Part shown: positions 1-8,810 of the stretch, piece by piece | How positions within the stretch are numbered: position 1 is the stretch's first letter | Layout of the letters: the number at the start of each line of letters is the position of its first letter | From: Mayfieldus sp038317345 | Lineage (GTDB): Bacteria > Actinomycetota > Thermoleophilia > Solirubrobacterales > 70-9 | NCBI GenBank assembly: GCA_038317345.1 | Contig: JBBQBH010000061.1 | Span: 1-14,928, forward strand | Length of the DNA: 14,928 nucleotides | Direction of reading: 5' to 3' | Translations under genes and position numbers: made by a program | The notes under the pieces: generated by a model | Told to the model about the DNA's origin: nothing | The model's input: only the letters and a program-made list of their open reading frames with translations | Databases searched by the model: none

Positions 1-1
1 G

Positions 2-2437
<2,436 letters not shown>

Positions 2438-2460
2438 CGTCCAGCCACCTCGGCTGGACG
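2438..2460 (+). terminator. Hairpin after rpoC, probable terminator
   Basis: A perfect 9-bp stem, CGTCCAGCC / GGCTGGACG, with a 5-nt loop starts on the base after the rpoC stop. It is followed by A6 and C5, not by a T tract, so it is not a textbook intrinsic terminator. Actinobacteria often use hairpins without a U tract, and the position fits the end of the rpoBC unit. Confidence 0.6.
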
Positions 2461-2546
2461 AAAAAACCCCCACTAATCCCGATGCGGCGGCGGGCCGGAA
2501 GCCGTACCGTTGCCGGCTGCCCCCTTGGCGAGGGTGGAGCAGGTAG

Positions 2547-4124
2547 ATGGGCAGTTCGGATCACTTGAATCGTGGCATCGTCGGCTGGGTACGGCTTCTT
2601 GGCCTGACGCTCGCTGCCTGCCTGGCGCTAGGGGCAGCCAGCGCCGCACCGGCGCTCGCGTCGACGGTCACCAAGAGCGGCTCGACGCTCACCTACACGG
2701 CCGCCAACGGCGAGACCAACCAGACGATCGTCTCGCTCGCCGGCGGCGTCTACACGATCCAGGACTCGGGTGCCACGATCGCGGGTGGCACCGCCTGCAG
2801 CGCGGTCAACGCCAACAAGGTCAACTGCCCGGGTGCCGGCATCAACGCGATCACGGTCAACGCGGGCGACATGAACGACCTCGTCTGGGTCACGGCGGCC
2901 ACCAGCGCAACCGTGACCGGGGCGGCCGGCAACGACACCCTGATCGGTGGCAACGGCAGCGACGTCCTGATCGGCTGCGCGGGTGACGACAACCTCAGCG
3001 GTGGCGGTGGCGCCGACACCCTCCTCGACGGCGCTCTCAACTGCGCCGGGGGCGGGAACGACACCATGGACGGAGGTACGGGCCCCGACGCGATCTTCGG
3101 CGGCCCGGGCCTCGACACGGTCACCTACGCGAGCCGTACCGCATCGGTGTTCGTGAGCCTCGACAACGTTGCCAACGACGGCGAGGCGGCGGAGGGCGAC
3201 AACGTCGCCGACGACGTCGAGAACGTGACCGGGGGCACCGGCGACGACAACATCACCGGAAGCCCGGCCGCGAACATCATCAGCGGCGGCGGTGGCGACG
3301 ACGTCCTGGTCGGCGAGCCGAATGACAACTCCGGAGGCAGCGGGAGCAGCGGCAACGACGTGATCGTCGGCGGCGATGGCAATGACGCCCTGGAGGGCGG
3401 AAACGGCGACAAAAACCTGCTGATTGGCGGCAACGGGAACGACGCGCTGTACGGCGGCCCCGGCGCCGACACGATCGATGGGGGCGCCGGCAATGACGAC
3501 ATTCACGCTCTCGACGGCGTCGTCGACACGATCAACTGCGGGGCCGGCACCGACACCGGAGACGCCGACGATGTCGACGTCGTCACCCCAAACTGTGAGT
3601 CGATCACCCTTTCCACGTACGACCCGTTCGGCGGCGACACGTCCGGGGATGGGTTCGATTCCTCCGCGACTGACTGCGGATCGGGCGACGGCTCCACGTT
3701 CTTCGATAGCTCCGGTCTCACCGGCGACCCGTTCGCGGGACTGGGCGGGTCCTGTCTTGACTCTCAAGGAGCCGTCTGCGCGGCCGTGCGCGTTTCCCGC
3801 CACGCGGCAATTCATGGCGGGGCTGTCGGTATCCGAATCAGCCTGCCGAAGGCACTGGCCGGCTTGGGCCTCGTGTGCAAGGGCAAGCTGAGGCTTGACG
3901 CTCTGCCGGGGAAGGCCCGCAAGCCGGATGCAAAGGGGTTGAAGATTGGCAGCACGTCGTTCTCGCTCAAGGGCGGACAGGCGAAGCGCATCGACCTGCA
4001 GATCAACCGCGCGGGGCGTCGGCGGCTCGGGGGCACCGGGCGAATGCCGGCCCGGGTGAGTGTCTTCGCCAAGGGCTCTGCCTCACCCGCGAAGAGCTCG
4101 ACGATCACGATCAACGCCGGCTAG
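2547..4124 (+). CDS. Secreted RTX-type calcium-binding repeat protein
   Basis: This 525-residue protein is predicted to be exported. Residues 1-38 form a signal peptide (basic start, hydrophobic LLGLTLAACLALGA, APALA cleavage site). Residues 40-125 are a Thr/Ala-rich N-terminal domain with two cysteines (84, 94). Residues 126-339 carry about 15 glycine-aspartate nonapeptides of the GGxGxDxLx type, which in this family fold into a calcium-binding beta-roll. They are interrupted at about 189-228 by a spacer (TVTYASRTASVFVSLDN...) of a kind common in actinobacterial RTX proteins. The array closes with a CGAGTD...NCES cap. A Ser/Gly/Asp linker and a basic, probably beta-rich C-terminal domain (about 410-525) follow. 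No catalytic domain is visible. The ATG is supported by GGTGGAG 7 nt upstream. Function is unknown; surface adhesion or an envelope role is a guess. Confidence 0.88.
   Translation: MGSSDHLNRGIVGWVRLLGLTLAACLALGAASAAPALASTVTKSGSTLTYTAANGETNQTIVSLAGGVYTIQDSGATIAGGTACSAVNANKVNCPGAGINAITVNAGDMNDLVWVTAATSATVTGAAGNDTLIGGNGSDVLIGCAGDDNLSGGGGADTLLDGALNCAGGGNDTMDGGTGPDAIFGGPGLDTVTYASRTASVFVSLDNVANDGEAAEGDNVADDVENVTGGTGDDNITGSPAANIISGGGGDDVLVGEPNDNSGGSGSSGNDVIVGGDGNDALEGGNGDKNLLIGGNGNDALYGGPGADTIDGGAGNDDIHALDGVVDTINCGAGTDTGDADDVDVVTPNCESITLSTYDPFGGDTSGDGFDSSATDCGSGDGSTFFDSSGLTGDPFAGLGGSCLDSQGAVCAAVRVSRHAAIHGGAVGIRISLPKALAGLGLVCKGKLRLDALPGKARKPDAKGLKIGSTSFSLKGGQAKRIDLQINRAGRRRLGGTGRMPARVSVFAKGSASPAKSSTITINAG
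2922..3563 (+). repeat. RTX nonapeptide repeat array (coding)
   Basis: About 15 degenerate 27-nt units encode GGxGxDxLx-type repeats (for example GGNGSDVLI, GGGGDDVLV, GGNGNDALY, GGPGADTID). The array is split by the non-repeat spacer at roughly 3111-3230. Repetition is clear at protein level and diverged at DNA level, so this looks like an old array. Confidence 0.85.
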
Positions 4125-4135
4125 CCGAGCCGGCG
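4115..4135 (+). terminator. Hairpin overlapping the RTX gene stop
   Basis: An 8-bp perfect stem, CGCCGGCT / AGCCGGCG, with a 5-nt loop spans the TAG stop of the RTX gene. No T tract follows. It may end the RTX transcript before the monooxygenase gene begins 88 nt later. Confidence 0.45.
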
Positions 4136-4192
4136 CTGCGGCGCTCGGGCAGGCTCCGGAGCCACCGCAATCGCCGGACTGGCCGGCTAGCC
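4116..4192. repeat. 11-nt direct repeat pair around a 12-bp palindrome
   Basis: GCCGGCTAGCC occurs at 4116-4126 and again at 4182-4192. Between them, at 4152-4163, lies the perfect palindrome GGCTCCGGAGCC. All of this sits in the short gap upstream of the monooxygenase gene. The palindrome could be an operator, but in GC-rich DNA such signals also arise by chance. Confidence 0.35.
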
Positions 4193-4222
4193 AAATCCAG
4201 CTTCGCGCGGTAGGTTTCGTGC

Positions 4223-5614
4223 GTGGCGACACTGCGCGAGGGCCAGAGGGTGTGCGTGATCGGCGCCGGGTCGTCCGGGATCTCCAGCTGCCAGGTGCTG
4301 GACGCACGCGGCATCCCCTTCGACTGCTTCGAGAAGGGCTCCGAGGTCGGTGGCAACTGGCGCTATCGCAACGACAACGGAATGTCGTCCGCCTATCGCT
4401 CCCTGCACATCAACACGTCGCGCGACCTCATGTCCTACGCGACTTACCCGATGCCCGACGACTACCCCGACTACCCCGACCACTGGCTGATCGCCAAGTA
4501 CTTCGACGATTACGTGGACCATTTCGGGCTGCGCGAGAGGATCCACTTTCGCACCGAGGTCACCAAGGTCGAGCCGACCCCAGACGGTGAGTGGGAAGTG
4601 AGCGTCGAGGACAACCGCGGACGCGTCCAGACCAATCGCTACGGGGCTGTGATGGTCGCCAACGGGCACCACTGGAACGCGCGTTGGCCTGAACCGCAGT
4701 TCCCGGGCTCGGACGAGTTCGCGGGCGAGCAGGTGCACGCGCACTACTACAAGGAGCCCGACGTCCTCGAGGGCAAGCGGGTCCTGGTGCTGGGGATCGG
4801 CAACTCCGCCACCGACATCGCGGTCGAGTCCTCCCGCTACGCCGAGGCAACCTTTCTGGCGATGCGGCGCGGCGCTTACGTGATCCCGAAGTACCTGCGC
4901 GGAGTGCCCACCGACGAGGCCGGCCCCCCGCTGCTCTCACGGCTGCCGCTTCCGATCCAGCGCTACTTCTTCATGAGCGCGATCAAGGTCGCGGCCGGTG
5001 ACATGACCAAGTACGGGCTGCCGCAGCCCGATCACAAGCTGCTGGAGGCGCACCCGACGGTCTCCTCGGACCTGTTGCCACGGCTCGGCCACGGCGACAT
5101 CAAGATCAAGCCCAACATCGACCGCTACCCGGGCGGGCGAACGGTCCGATTCACCGACGGCAGCGAGGAGGAGATCGACCTGGTCATCTACTGCACCGGC
5201 TACAAGATCACCTTTCCCTTCCTTGACCCCGAGCTTCTCTCGGCGACCGACAATCGCATCCCGCTCTACCGACGCGTCGTATCGGTCGAGCATCCCGGCC
5301 TCTACTTCGTCGGCTTCATCCAACCGCTGGGGGCGATCATGCCGATCGCCGAGGCGCAGTCGCAGTGGATCGCCGACCTGTTCGAGGGCAAGGGGGAGCT
5401 GCCGTCGCCGCAGGCGATGCAGCGGGTGATCGAACGCGAGGACCGCCGGATGGCGAAGCGCTACGTGAGCTCGAAGCGGCACACGATCCAGGTCGACTTC
5501 TATCCCTACCTGCGCACAATCGAGCGCGAGCGCCGTCACGGCGCCCGCCGCAACGGACCGCTGGGACGGCTGCTGGCGCGCCGATCGCACGAGCTGCGTC
5601 TCGGCACGAGCTGA
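4223..5614 (+). CDS. Flavin-containing monooxygenase (FMO family)
   Basis: This 463-residue class B flavoprotein monooxygenase would use FAD, NADPH and O2 to insert one oxygen atom into a nucleophilic substrate (N, S or, in some members, a ketone). The FAD-binding GAGSSG is at residues 14-19, followed by the conserved FEKGSEVGGNWRY. The family fingerprint FxGxxxHxxxY is at 166-176 (FAGEQVHAHYY). The NADPH-binding GIGNSA is at 191-196 and the C-terminal YCTGY motif ends at 327. The fingerprint has Y where classical Baeyer-Villiger enzymes have WP, so FMO is the better call. The GTG start sits just before the FAD domain; a weak GGTAGG lies 8 nt upstream. The hydrolase gene follows after 10 nt, so the two are probably one operon. 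The substrate is unknown. Confidence 0.93.
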   Translation: MATLREGQRVCVIGAGSSGISSCQVLDARGIPFDCFEKGSEVGGNWRYRNDNGMSSAYRSLHINTSRDLMSYATYPMPDDYPDYPDHWLIAKYFDDYVDHFGLRERIHFRTEVTKVEPTPDGEWEVSVEDNRGRVQTNRYGAVMVANGHHWNARWPEPQFPGSDEFAGEQVHAHYYKEPDVLEGKRVLVLGIGNSATDIAVESSRYAEATFLAMRRGAYVIPKYLRGVPTDEAGPPLLSRLPLPIQRYFFMSAIKVAAGDMTKYGLPQPDHKLLEAHPTVSSDLLPRLGHGDIKIKPNIDRYPGGRTVRFTDGSEEEIDLVIYCTGYKITFPFLDPELLSATDNRIPLYRRVVSVEHPGLYFVGFIQPLGAIMPIAEAQSQWIADLFEGKGELPSPQAMQRVIEREDRRMAKRYVSSKRHTIQVDFYPYLRTIERERRHGARRNGPLGRLLARRSHELRLGTS

Positions 5615-5624
5615 GCCGGGCCGG

Positions 5625-6410
5625 ATGAGGGAGCTGGCGCACGACCGCCGCGGCTCCGGCGAGCCCCTGGTGCTAGTTCACGGGCTGGGGAGTCGCCGGC
5701 AGGCGTGGAAGCCGGCGATGGAGCTGGCTGCCCAGGCGCGCGACGTGGTGGCGGTTGATCTACCCGGATTCGGCGAGTCGCCCCCTAACGGCGCCGGCAC
5801 CAGGCTCACTATCTCCGATCACGCTGACCGTCTGGAGCGCTTCTTTAACGAGGCCGGCATCGAGCGGCCGCACATGGGGGGCAGCTCGACGGGGGGCGGC
5901 ATCGCGCTGGAGCTCGGTCGGCGAGGGGCGGTCCGATCGGTCACGGTGTTTTCGCCGATCGGCTTCTGGGGTCGTCCCGGCCAGGTGTGGTGCCGGTGGT
6001 CGCTGCGCGGCGGTTACGAGATCGCCCGGCGACTGCCGGAGAACGCACAGAGCATCACCGCAACGCGCTTGAGCATGTTCATTTTCTCCTTCGGGCGGCC
6101 TTTCCATGCCCCCGCGGAGGAGGTGATGGATGCGGCTGCGAGCGCGCGGGATGCGCCGGGTTTCCTGGACGCGCTCACCTACGGCCTCGACTACCGCTTT
6201 ACCGAGCCCGGGGCACTGAGCGGGATCCCGCTCACCATCGCTTGGGGCAGGCGCGACGTGCTGCTTCCGTCATGGACGCAGGCGCGGCGGGCGCGCCGGC
6301 TGCTTCCCCAGGCACGTCACGTGAGTCTGCCGCGCTGTGGCCACATCCCGTTCTACGACGACCCCGAGCTCTGCGCGCGGGTGCTGCTGGAAGGGAGCGG
6401 GGGCGACTGA
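5625..6410 (+). CDS. Alpha/beta-fold hydrolase
   Basis: This 261-residue protein is a complete alpha/beta hydrolase, probably a cytosolic esterase-like enzyme. The oxyanion-hole region HGLG is at residues 19-22 and DLPGFGES at 45-52. The nucleophile elbow GSSTG at 86-90 gives Ser88. The acid is probably Asp211 in WGRRD, and the catalytic base His240 lies in CGHIPFYDDPE. The cap region (about 112-195) is arginine-rich and has aromatic patches. There is no signal peptide. The ATG lies 10 nt after the monooxygenase stop with only a weak ribosome-binding site, which suggests co-transcription and perhaps coupling. A joint role, hydrolysing a product of the monooxygenase, is inference. Ester, lactone, epoxide or C-C substrates cannot be told apart from sequence. 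Confidence 0.9.
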   Translation: MRELAHDRRGSGEPLVLVHGLGSRRQAWKPAMELAAQARDVVAVDLPGFGESPPNGAGTRLTISDHADRLERFFNEAGIERPHMGGSSTGGGIALELGRRGAVRSVTVFSPIGFWGRPGQVWCRWSLRGGYEIARRLPENAQSITATRLSMFIFSFGRPFHAPAEEVMDAAASARDAPGFLDALTYGLDYRFTEPGALSGIPLTIAWGRRDVLLPSWTQARRARRLLPQARHVSLPRCGHIPFYDDPELCARVLLEGSGGD

Positions 6411-6425
6411 GTCAGCGGCTGCGGG

Positions 6426-6788
6426 TCAGTGCTCCGCCTCACGCGCCACGTGAGCGGAGCCGCGCCCGTGTGCGAGTCCCGCTCGCAGCGGCGCAGGAGG
6501 GCGGATCACGCGACTGCGGCCGCCCGGCGGGCAGCCGGGGAGGGGACGCGCTCCAGCTCCGTGCCCACCGCGGCGCGGACCGCGGGGACGAGACGGTCCT
6601 GGGTTGCGAAAGCGATGACCGCCCCCGTCCTCAGGTGCCTCGTCGGGCTGTGGCTCGGCGTGGCTCGCCCACCAGACCAGCCACAGCGATCCCAGCACTG
6701 GGATCTTGAGCACGACCAAGAGGAAGAAGATGGGCCAGAACCCCTCCACGGCCAAGCAGTCTAGCCGCCCCGGGAGCCACCTATCCAT
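6426..6788 (-). CDS. Small single-span membrane protein
   Basis: This 120-residue protein has one strong hydrophobic segment at about residues 17-40 (FWPIFFLLVVLKIPVLGSLW then LVWWA). After it comes a proline-, glycine- and arginine-rich tail (PRGPRRGGHG, RPLPGCPPGG) that is likely disordered. The start is supported by AGGAG 7 nt before the ATG. That ATG overlaps the stop of the HAD gene upstream by 8 nt, so translation is probably coupled. The membrane segment and the coupling make a real gene likely. The GC-rich tail looks low in complexity, and its exact end is less sure; the last ten codons also form the hairpin between the convergent genes. I do not recognise a named family. Small Trp-rich proteins of this general look occur in actinobacteria, and no function can be assigned. 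Confidence 0.6.
   Translation of the reverse strand: MDRWLPGRLDCLAVEGFWPIFFLLVVLKIPVLGSLWLVWWASHAEPQPDEAPEDGGGHRFRNPGPSRPRGPRRGGHGAGARPLPGCPPGGRSRVIRPPAPLRAGLAHGRGSAHVAREAEH
6431..6460. terminator. Hairpin between convergent genes, probable two-way terminator
   Basis: GCTCCGCCTCACG pairs with CGTGAGCGGAGC across a 5-nt loop, giving a 12-bp stem with one bulged base. It lies 20 nt after the hydrolase stop and inside the last codons of the convergent minus-strand gene. It lacks a T tract on either side. Its place between two converging genes supports a bidirectional terminator. Confidence 0.5.
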
Positions 6789-7284
6789 CCTCGCTCTCCT
6801 GCTTGGCCAAATCCACGGCCCATGTCGTCAGCGCCTCCGTCTGCGCTTCCTCGAGCCCATATGGCGCCTCGGTGGGCACCAGCAGTGTCGGCGCGGATCG
6901 CCCCTGCGCCCAGTCGAAGCAGCTCTGGTCGAAGGAATCGTCAATCCAGGCGAGCGCTCGCTCGCCGGCGTATTCGTCGAGTGGCCCCAGCTTCCAGTGC
7001 GCCGACCCGAACCGGGCGGCGCCGTCGAAGTTCAGATAGGGCAGCTCGGGGAGACCGAGCAGGGGTGCCAGCGAGTCGTTGGCGCGGTCCTCCCAGCCGG
7101 TCGCCCAGACGAGGTCGAAGTGGTCGGAGAGGCGGTGCAATCGTTTGCCGGCCGCCCTGGAGATGCAATGGACCATCCCGTCGATCAGCTCGAAGCTCGC
7201 AACGCTGCGTTCGGGCGGCTGGTCGAACCCGAAGAGGCTGATCACCCCATCGACGTCGACGGCAAGGAGTGGGCGCTGGGACAT
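6781..7284 (-). CDS. HAD-fold protein, possible phosphatase
   Basis: This 167-residue protein has the full set of haloacid-dehalogenase superfamily residues in order. Motif I is DVDGV at 10-14 (Asp10 nucleophile, Asp12 general acid). Motif II is the Thr in WATGWEDRAN (Thr62). The motif III lysine is probably Lys98, and motif IV is DD at 115-116 in LAWIDDSF. There is little room for a cap domain. The DVDGV...WATGWE.RAN pattern resembles the small HAD domains related to the HAD part of bacterial RNA-repair proteins, but that link is from memory. Substrate is unknown. No Shine-Dalgarno sequence precedes the ATG, and a TAAGCT box sits exactly where a leaderless promoter would be. The gene is divergent from rpsL and coupled to the small membrane protein downstream. 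Confidence 0.85.
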   Translation of the reverse strand: MSQRPLLAVDVDGVISLFGFDQPPERSVASFELIDGMVHCISRAAGKRLHRLSDHFDLVWATGWEDRANDSLAPLLGLPELPYLNFDGAARFGSAHWKLGPLDEYAGERALAWIDDSFDQSCFDWAQGRSAPTLLVPTEAPYGLEEAQTEALTTWAVDLAKQESEDG

Positions 7285-7290
7285 GGCGTG

Positions 7291-7296
7291 AGCTTA
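7291..7296 (-). promoter_or_regulatory. Candidate -10 box for a leaderless HAD gene
   Basis: On the minus strand TAAGCT lies 6 nt before the ATG at 7284. It fits the TANNNT pattern of actinobacterial -10 boxes at -12 to -7 if transcription begins at the A of the ATG. There is no convincing -35 box and no Shine-Dalgarno sequence. Confidence 0.4.
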
Positions 7297-7345
7297 GGGA
7301 GTGGAGACGGCGAAGCGCCGAGATGCGCAGGTTTGCGGCGGTCTC

Positions 7346-7351
7346 TACCAT
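7346..7351 (+). promoter_or_regulatory. Candidate -10 box upstream of rpsL
   Basis: TACCAT fits TANNNT and ends 8 nt before the proposed rpsL GTG at 7360. The rpsL start has no clear Shine-Dalgarno sequence, so the mRNA may be leaderless or nearly so. No good -35 box is visible. Confidence 0.35.
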
Positions 7352-7359
7352 TCGCCGCC

Positions 7360-7755
7360 GTGCCGAATACCAATCAGCTAGTTCGCAAGGGTCGGCGGCG
7401 ACCCAAGAAGAAAGTCGCGACGCCCGGCCTGAAGTCCGGACAGGGGCGAAAGAAGCGCATCGCTGCGCCGCAGCGCCGCGGCGTCTGCACCCGCGTCTAC
7501 ACGACCACCCCGAAGAAGCCGAACTCGGCCCTGCGCAAGGTCGCCCGCGTGCGTCTCACCAACGGCATGGAGGTCACCTGCTACATCCCCGGCGAGGGCC
7601 ACAACCTCCAAGAGCACTCGGTCGTGCTTGTGCGAGGCGGCCGGGTCAAGGACCTGCCGGGCGTTCGCTACAAGGTTGTGCGCGGCACTCTCGACGCCTC
7701 CGGCGTCTCAGATCGCCGCCAGTCGCGCTCTCAGTACGGGGTCAAGGCCCGCTAG
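7360..7755 (+). CDS. rpsL: 30S ribosomal protein S12
   Basis: S12 is the decoding-centre protein of the 30S subunit and the classic streptomycin target. The 131-residue protein starts MPNTNQLVRKGRR at a GTG and contains PQRRGVCTRVYTTTPKKPNS (37-56), IPGEGHNLQEHS and VRGGRVKDLPGVRY. The lysines at which resistance mutations are known in other bacteria are present as Lys52 (TPKKPNS) and Lys97 (GRVKDL), so the sequence looks streptomycin-sensitive. Compared with E. coli or mycobacterial S12 there are about nine extra residues before PQRRG (around 27-35, QGRKKRIAA). This is the position where Firmicutes S12 also has an insertion. The frame is open far upstream, but the GTG is fixed by homology to the S12 N-terminus. 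rpsG follows after 2 nt. Confidence 0.97.
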   Translation: MPNTNQLVRKGRRRPKKKVATPGLKSGQGRKKRIAAPQRRGVCTRVYTTTPKKPNSALRKVARVRLTNGMEVTCYIPGEGHNLQEHSVVLVRGGRVKDLPGVRYKVVRGTLDASGVSDRRQSRSQYGVKAR

Positions 7756-7757
7756 GG

Positions 7758-8228
7758 ATGCCGCGCCGCACCAAGGCACAGATCCGCCCGATCGAGCCCG
7801 ACGCGCGCCATCGCAGCCGGCTCGTCCAACAGCTGATCAACAAGGTGATGGTCGCCGGCAAGAAGTCGCTGGCCGAGCAGATCGTCTACGACGCTCTGGC
7901 GATCGTCGGAGAGCGCGGCAGTGGCGATCCGGTGGAGGGGCTGGAAGAGGCCGTCAAGCAGCTGACGCCGGTGCTCGAGGTGCGCTCGCGTCGAGTCGGC
8001 GGGGCCACCTATCAGGTGCCGGTCGAGGTGCCGTCCCGCCGCGCCCGCACCCTTGCGGTTCGCTGGCTGGTTCAGTACGCGCGCCAGCGTCGGGAGTATT
8101 CGATGGCCGACCGTCTGGCCAACGAGATCCTCGAAGCGGCCAAGCAGCAGGGCAGCGCCTGGAAGCGGAAGGACGATATTTACCGCATGGCACAGGCGAA
8201 CAAGGCGTTCGCGCATTACCGCTGGTAG
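7758..8228 (+). CDS. rpsG: 30S ribosomal protein S7
   Basis: S7 nucleates assembly of the 3' domain of 16S rRNA and contacts the E-site tRNA. The 156-residue length is the usual one. The core is complete: MPRRTKAQ start, LINKVMVAGKKSLAEQIVYD (26-45), VEVRSRRVGGATYQVPVEV-like region (LEVRSRRVGG, PVEVPSRR), and the ending NKAFAHYRW. The ATG follows the rpsL stop by 2 nt, so translation is probably coupled. Normally fusA would follow directly. Here the TAG stop instead abuts the stop codon of a gene on the other strand, leaving no room for a terminator between them. Confidence 0.98.
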   Translation: MPRRTKAQIRPIEPDARHRSRLVQQLINKVMVAGKKSLAEQIVYDALAIVGERGSGDPVEGLEEAVKQLTPVLEVRSRRVGGATYQVPVEVPSRRARTLAVRWLVQYARQRREYSMADRLANEILEAAKQQGSAWKRKDDIYRMAQANKAFAHYRW

Positions 8229-8810
8229 CTAGCGCGGCTTCGTCTTCGCCGGTCCCGGCTTGGTCCGGGTCTTAACCGCGTTCGCGGTCATCTTGGGCGG
8301 CTCGCGGGGATGGCGCTCCTGTTGCTTGGAGCGCAACTTCTCGCGGCGTTCGGCGGTCGAGCGGGCGAAGGCGCGGAGCTGGTCGGAGCTGAGGGTCGCC
8401 AGCGCCCCTCCGCAGATCGCAAGCACCAGGGCCCCCGCCAGCTCGAGCCAGAAGCCGGTCGCCGGATCAGCCTTGGCCTCAGGCGCTGCAACCTGGTTGA
8501 TCGAGCCCACCTTTCCGACGTCGGGAAGGTCGATGAGCAGGAAGAGCAGCAGCGCGACGGCCCCGCAGATCGCGACCGCGGTCGCCGCCGGCTTCGACCC
8601 GGTGACGACGGCGATCACCAATGCGATCAAGGCAAATCCGGCCAGCACGACCAACGCGTAATGGTGTTGGTCCGCCGCAGTCTGGACGTCCTCGAGCGTG
8701 GGTCCCGCGGCATGGAACTTGAAGGTGTTCATGAACTCCGAGGCGGCCAGCAGCGCGGTGCCCCCAGCGCAGGCAAGGGGCAACAGGTGCTCGGCGCGCA
8801 GCCTGCTCAC
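8229..8810 (-). CDS. Four-helix membrane protein, second gene of the inserted pair
   Basis: This 193-residue protein has four predicted membrane segments, at about 8-25, 50-70, 76-95 and 118-140. Between the first two is a probable external loop (NTFKFHAAGPTLEDVQTAAD). Segment 3 ends in the motif LLIDLPDVGKVG. Segment 4 follows AKADPATGFWLEL and ends in CGGALA. The C-terminus is a strongly basic, Pro/Lys/Arg-rich tail, probably cytoplasmic. It starts at a GTG whose GTGA overlaps the stop of the upstream gene; GGAGG lies 6 nt before the GTG, so coupling is very likely. Helix order and the IDLP, AKA and CG motifs match the upstream protein, so the two are paralogues. I do not recognise a named family. 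It lies convergent to rpsG with no bases between the stops. Confidence 0.85.
   Translation of the reverse strand: MSRLRAEHLLPLACAGGTALLAASEFMNTFKFHAAGPTLEDVQTAADQHHYALVVLAGFALIALVIAVVTGSKPAATAVAICGAVALLLFLLIDLPDVGKVGSINQVAAPEAKADPATGFWLELAGALVLAICGGALATLSSDQLRAFARSTAERREKLRSKQQERHPREPPKMTANAVKTRTKPGPAKTKPR

Noticed and set aside
2922..3563. Regular spaced repeats considered as a CRISPR array
   Set aside because: The periodicity is 27 nt without spacers and encodes GGxGxDxLx repeats; it is an RTX array.
2628..3815. Open frame of 395 codons on the minus strand
   Set aside because: Antisense to the RTX gene. The Val/Ala/Asp repetition simply mirrors the repeats on the other strand.
5987..6709. 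Open frame of 240 codons on the plus strand
   Set aside because: Overlaps the alpha/beta hydrolase in another frame and is Arg/Ala-rich without motifs; the hydrolase has a full catalytic triad.
6429..6764. Plus-strand frame of 111 codons after the hydrolase
   Set aside because: The opposite strand encodes a clear membrane segment with a good ribosome-binding site; this frame has neither.
6706..7359. Open extension upstream of rpsL in the same frame
   Set aside because: It is antisense to the HAD gene, and S12 homology begins exactly at the GTG at 7360.
7269..7757. Open extension upstream of rpsG in the same frame
   Set aside because: It overlaps rpsL in another frame; S7 homology starts at the ATG at 7758.
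8254..8273. CCCGG / CCGGG mini-hairpin as an rpsG terminator
   Set aside because: Only a 5-bp stem with a weak T-rich end, inside the coding tail of the opposing gene; not enough to call.
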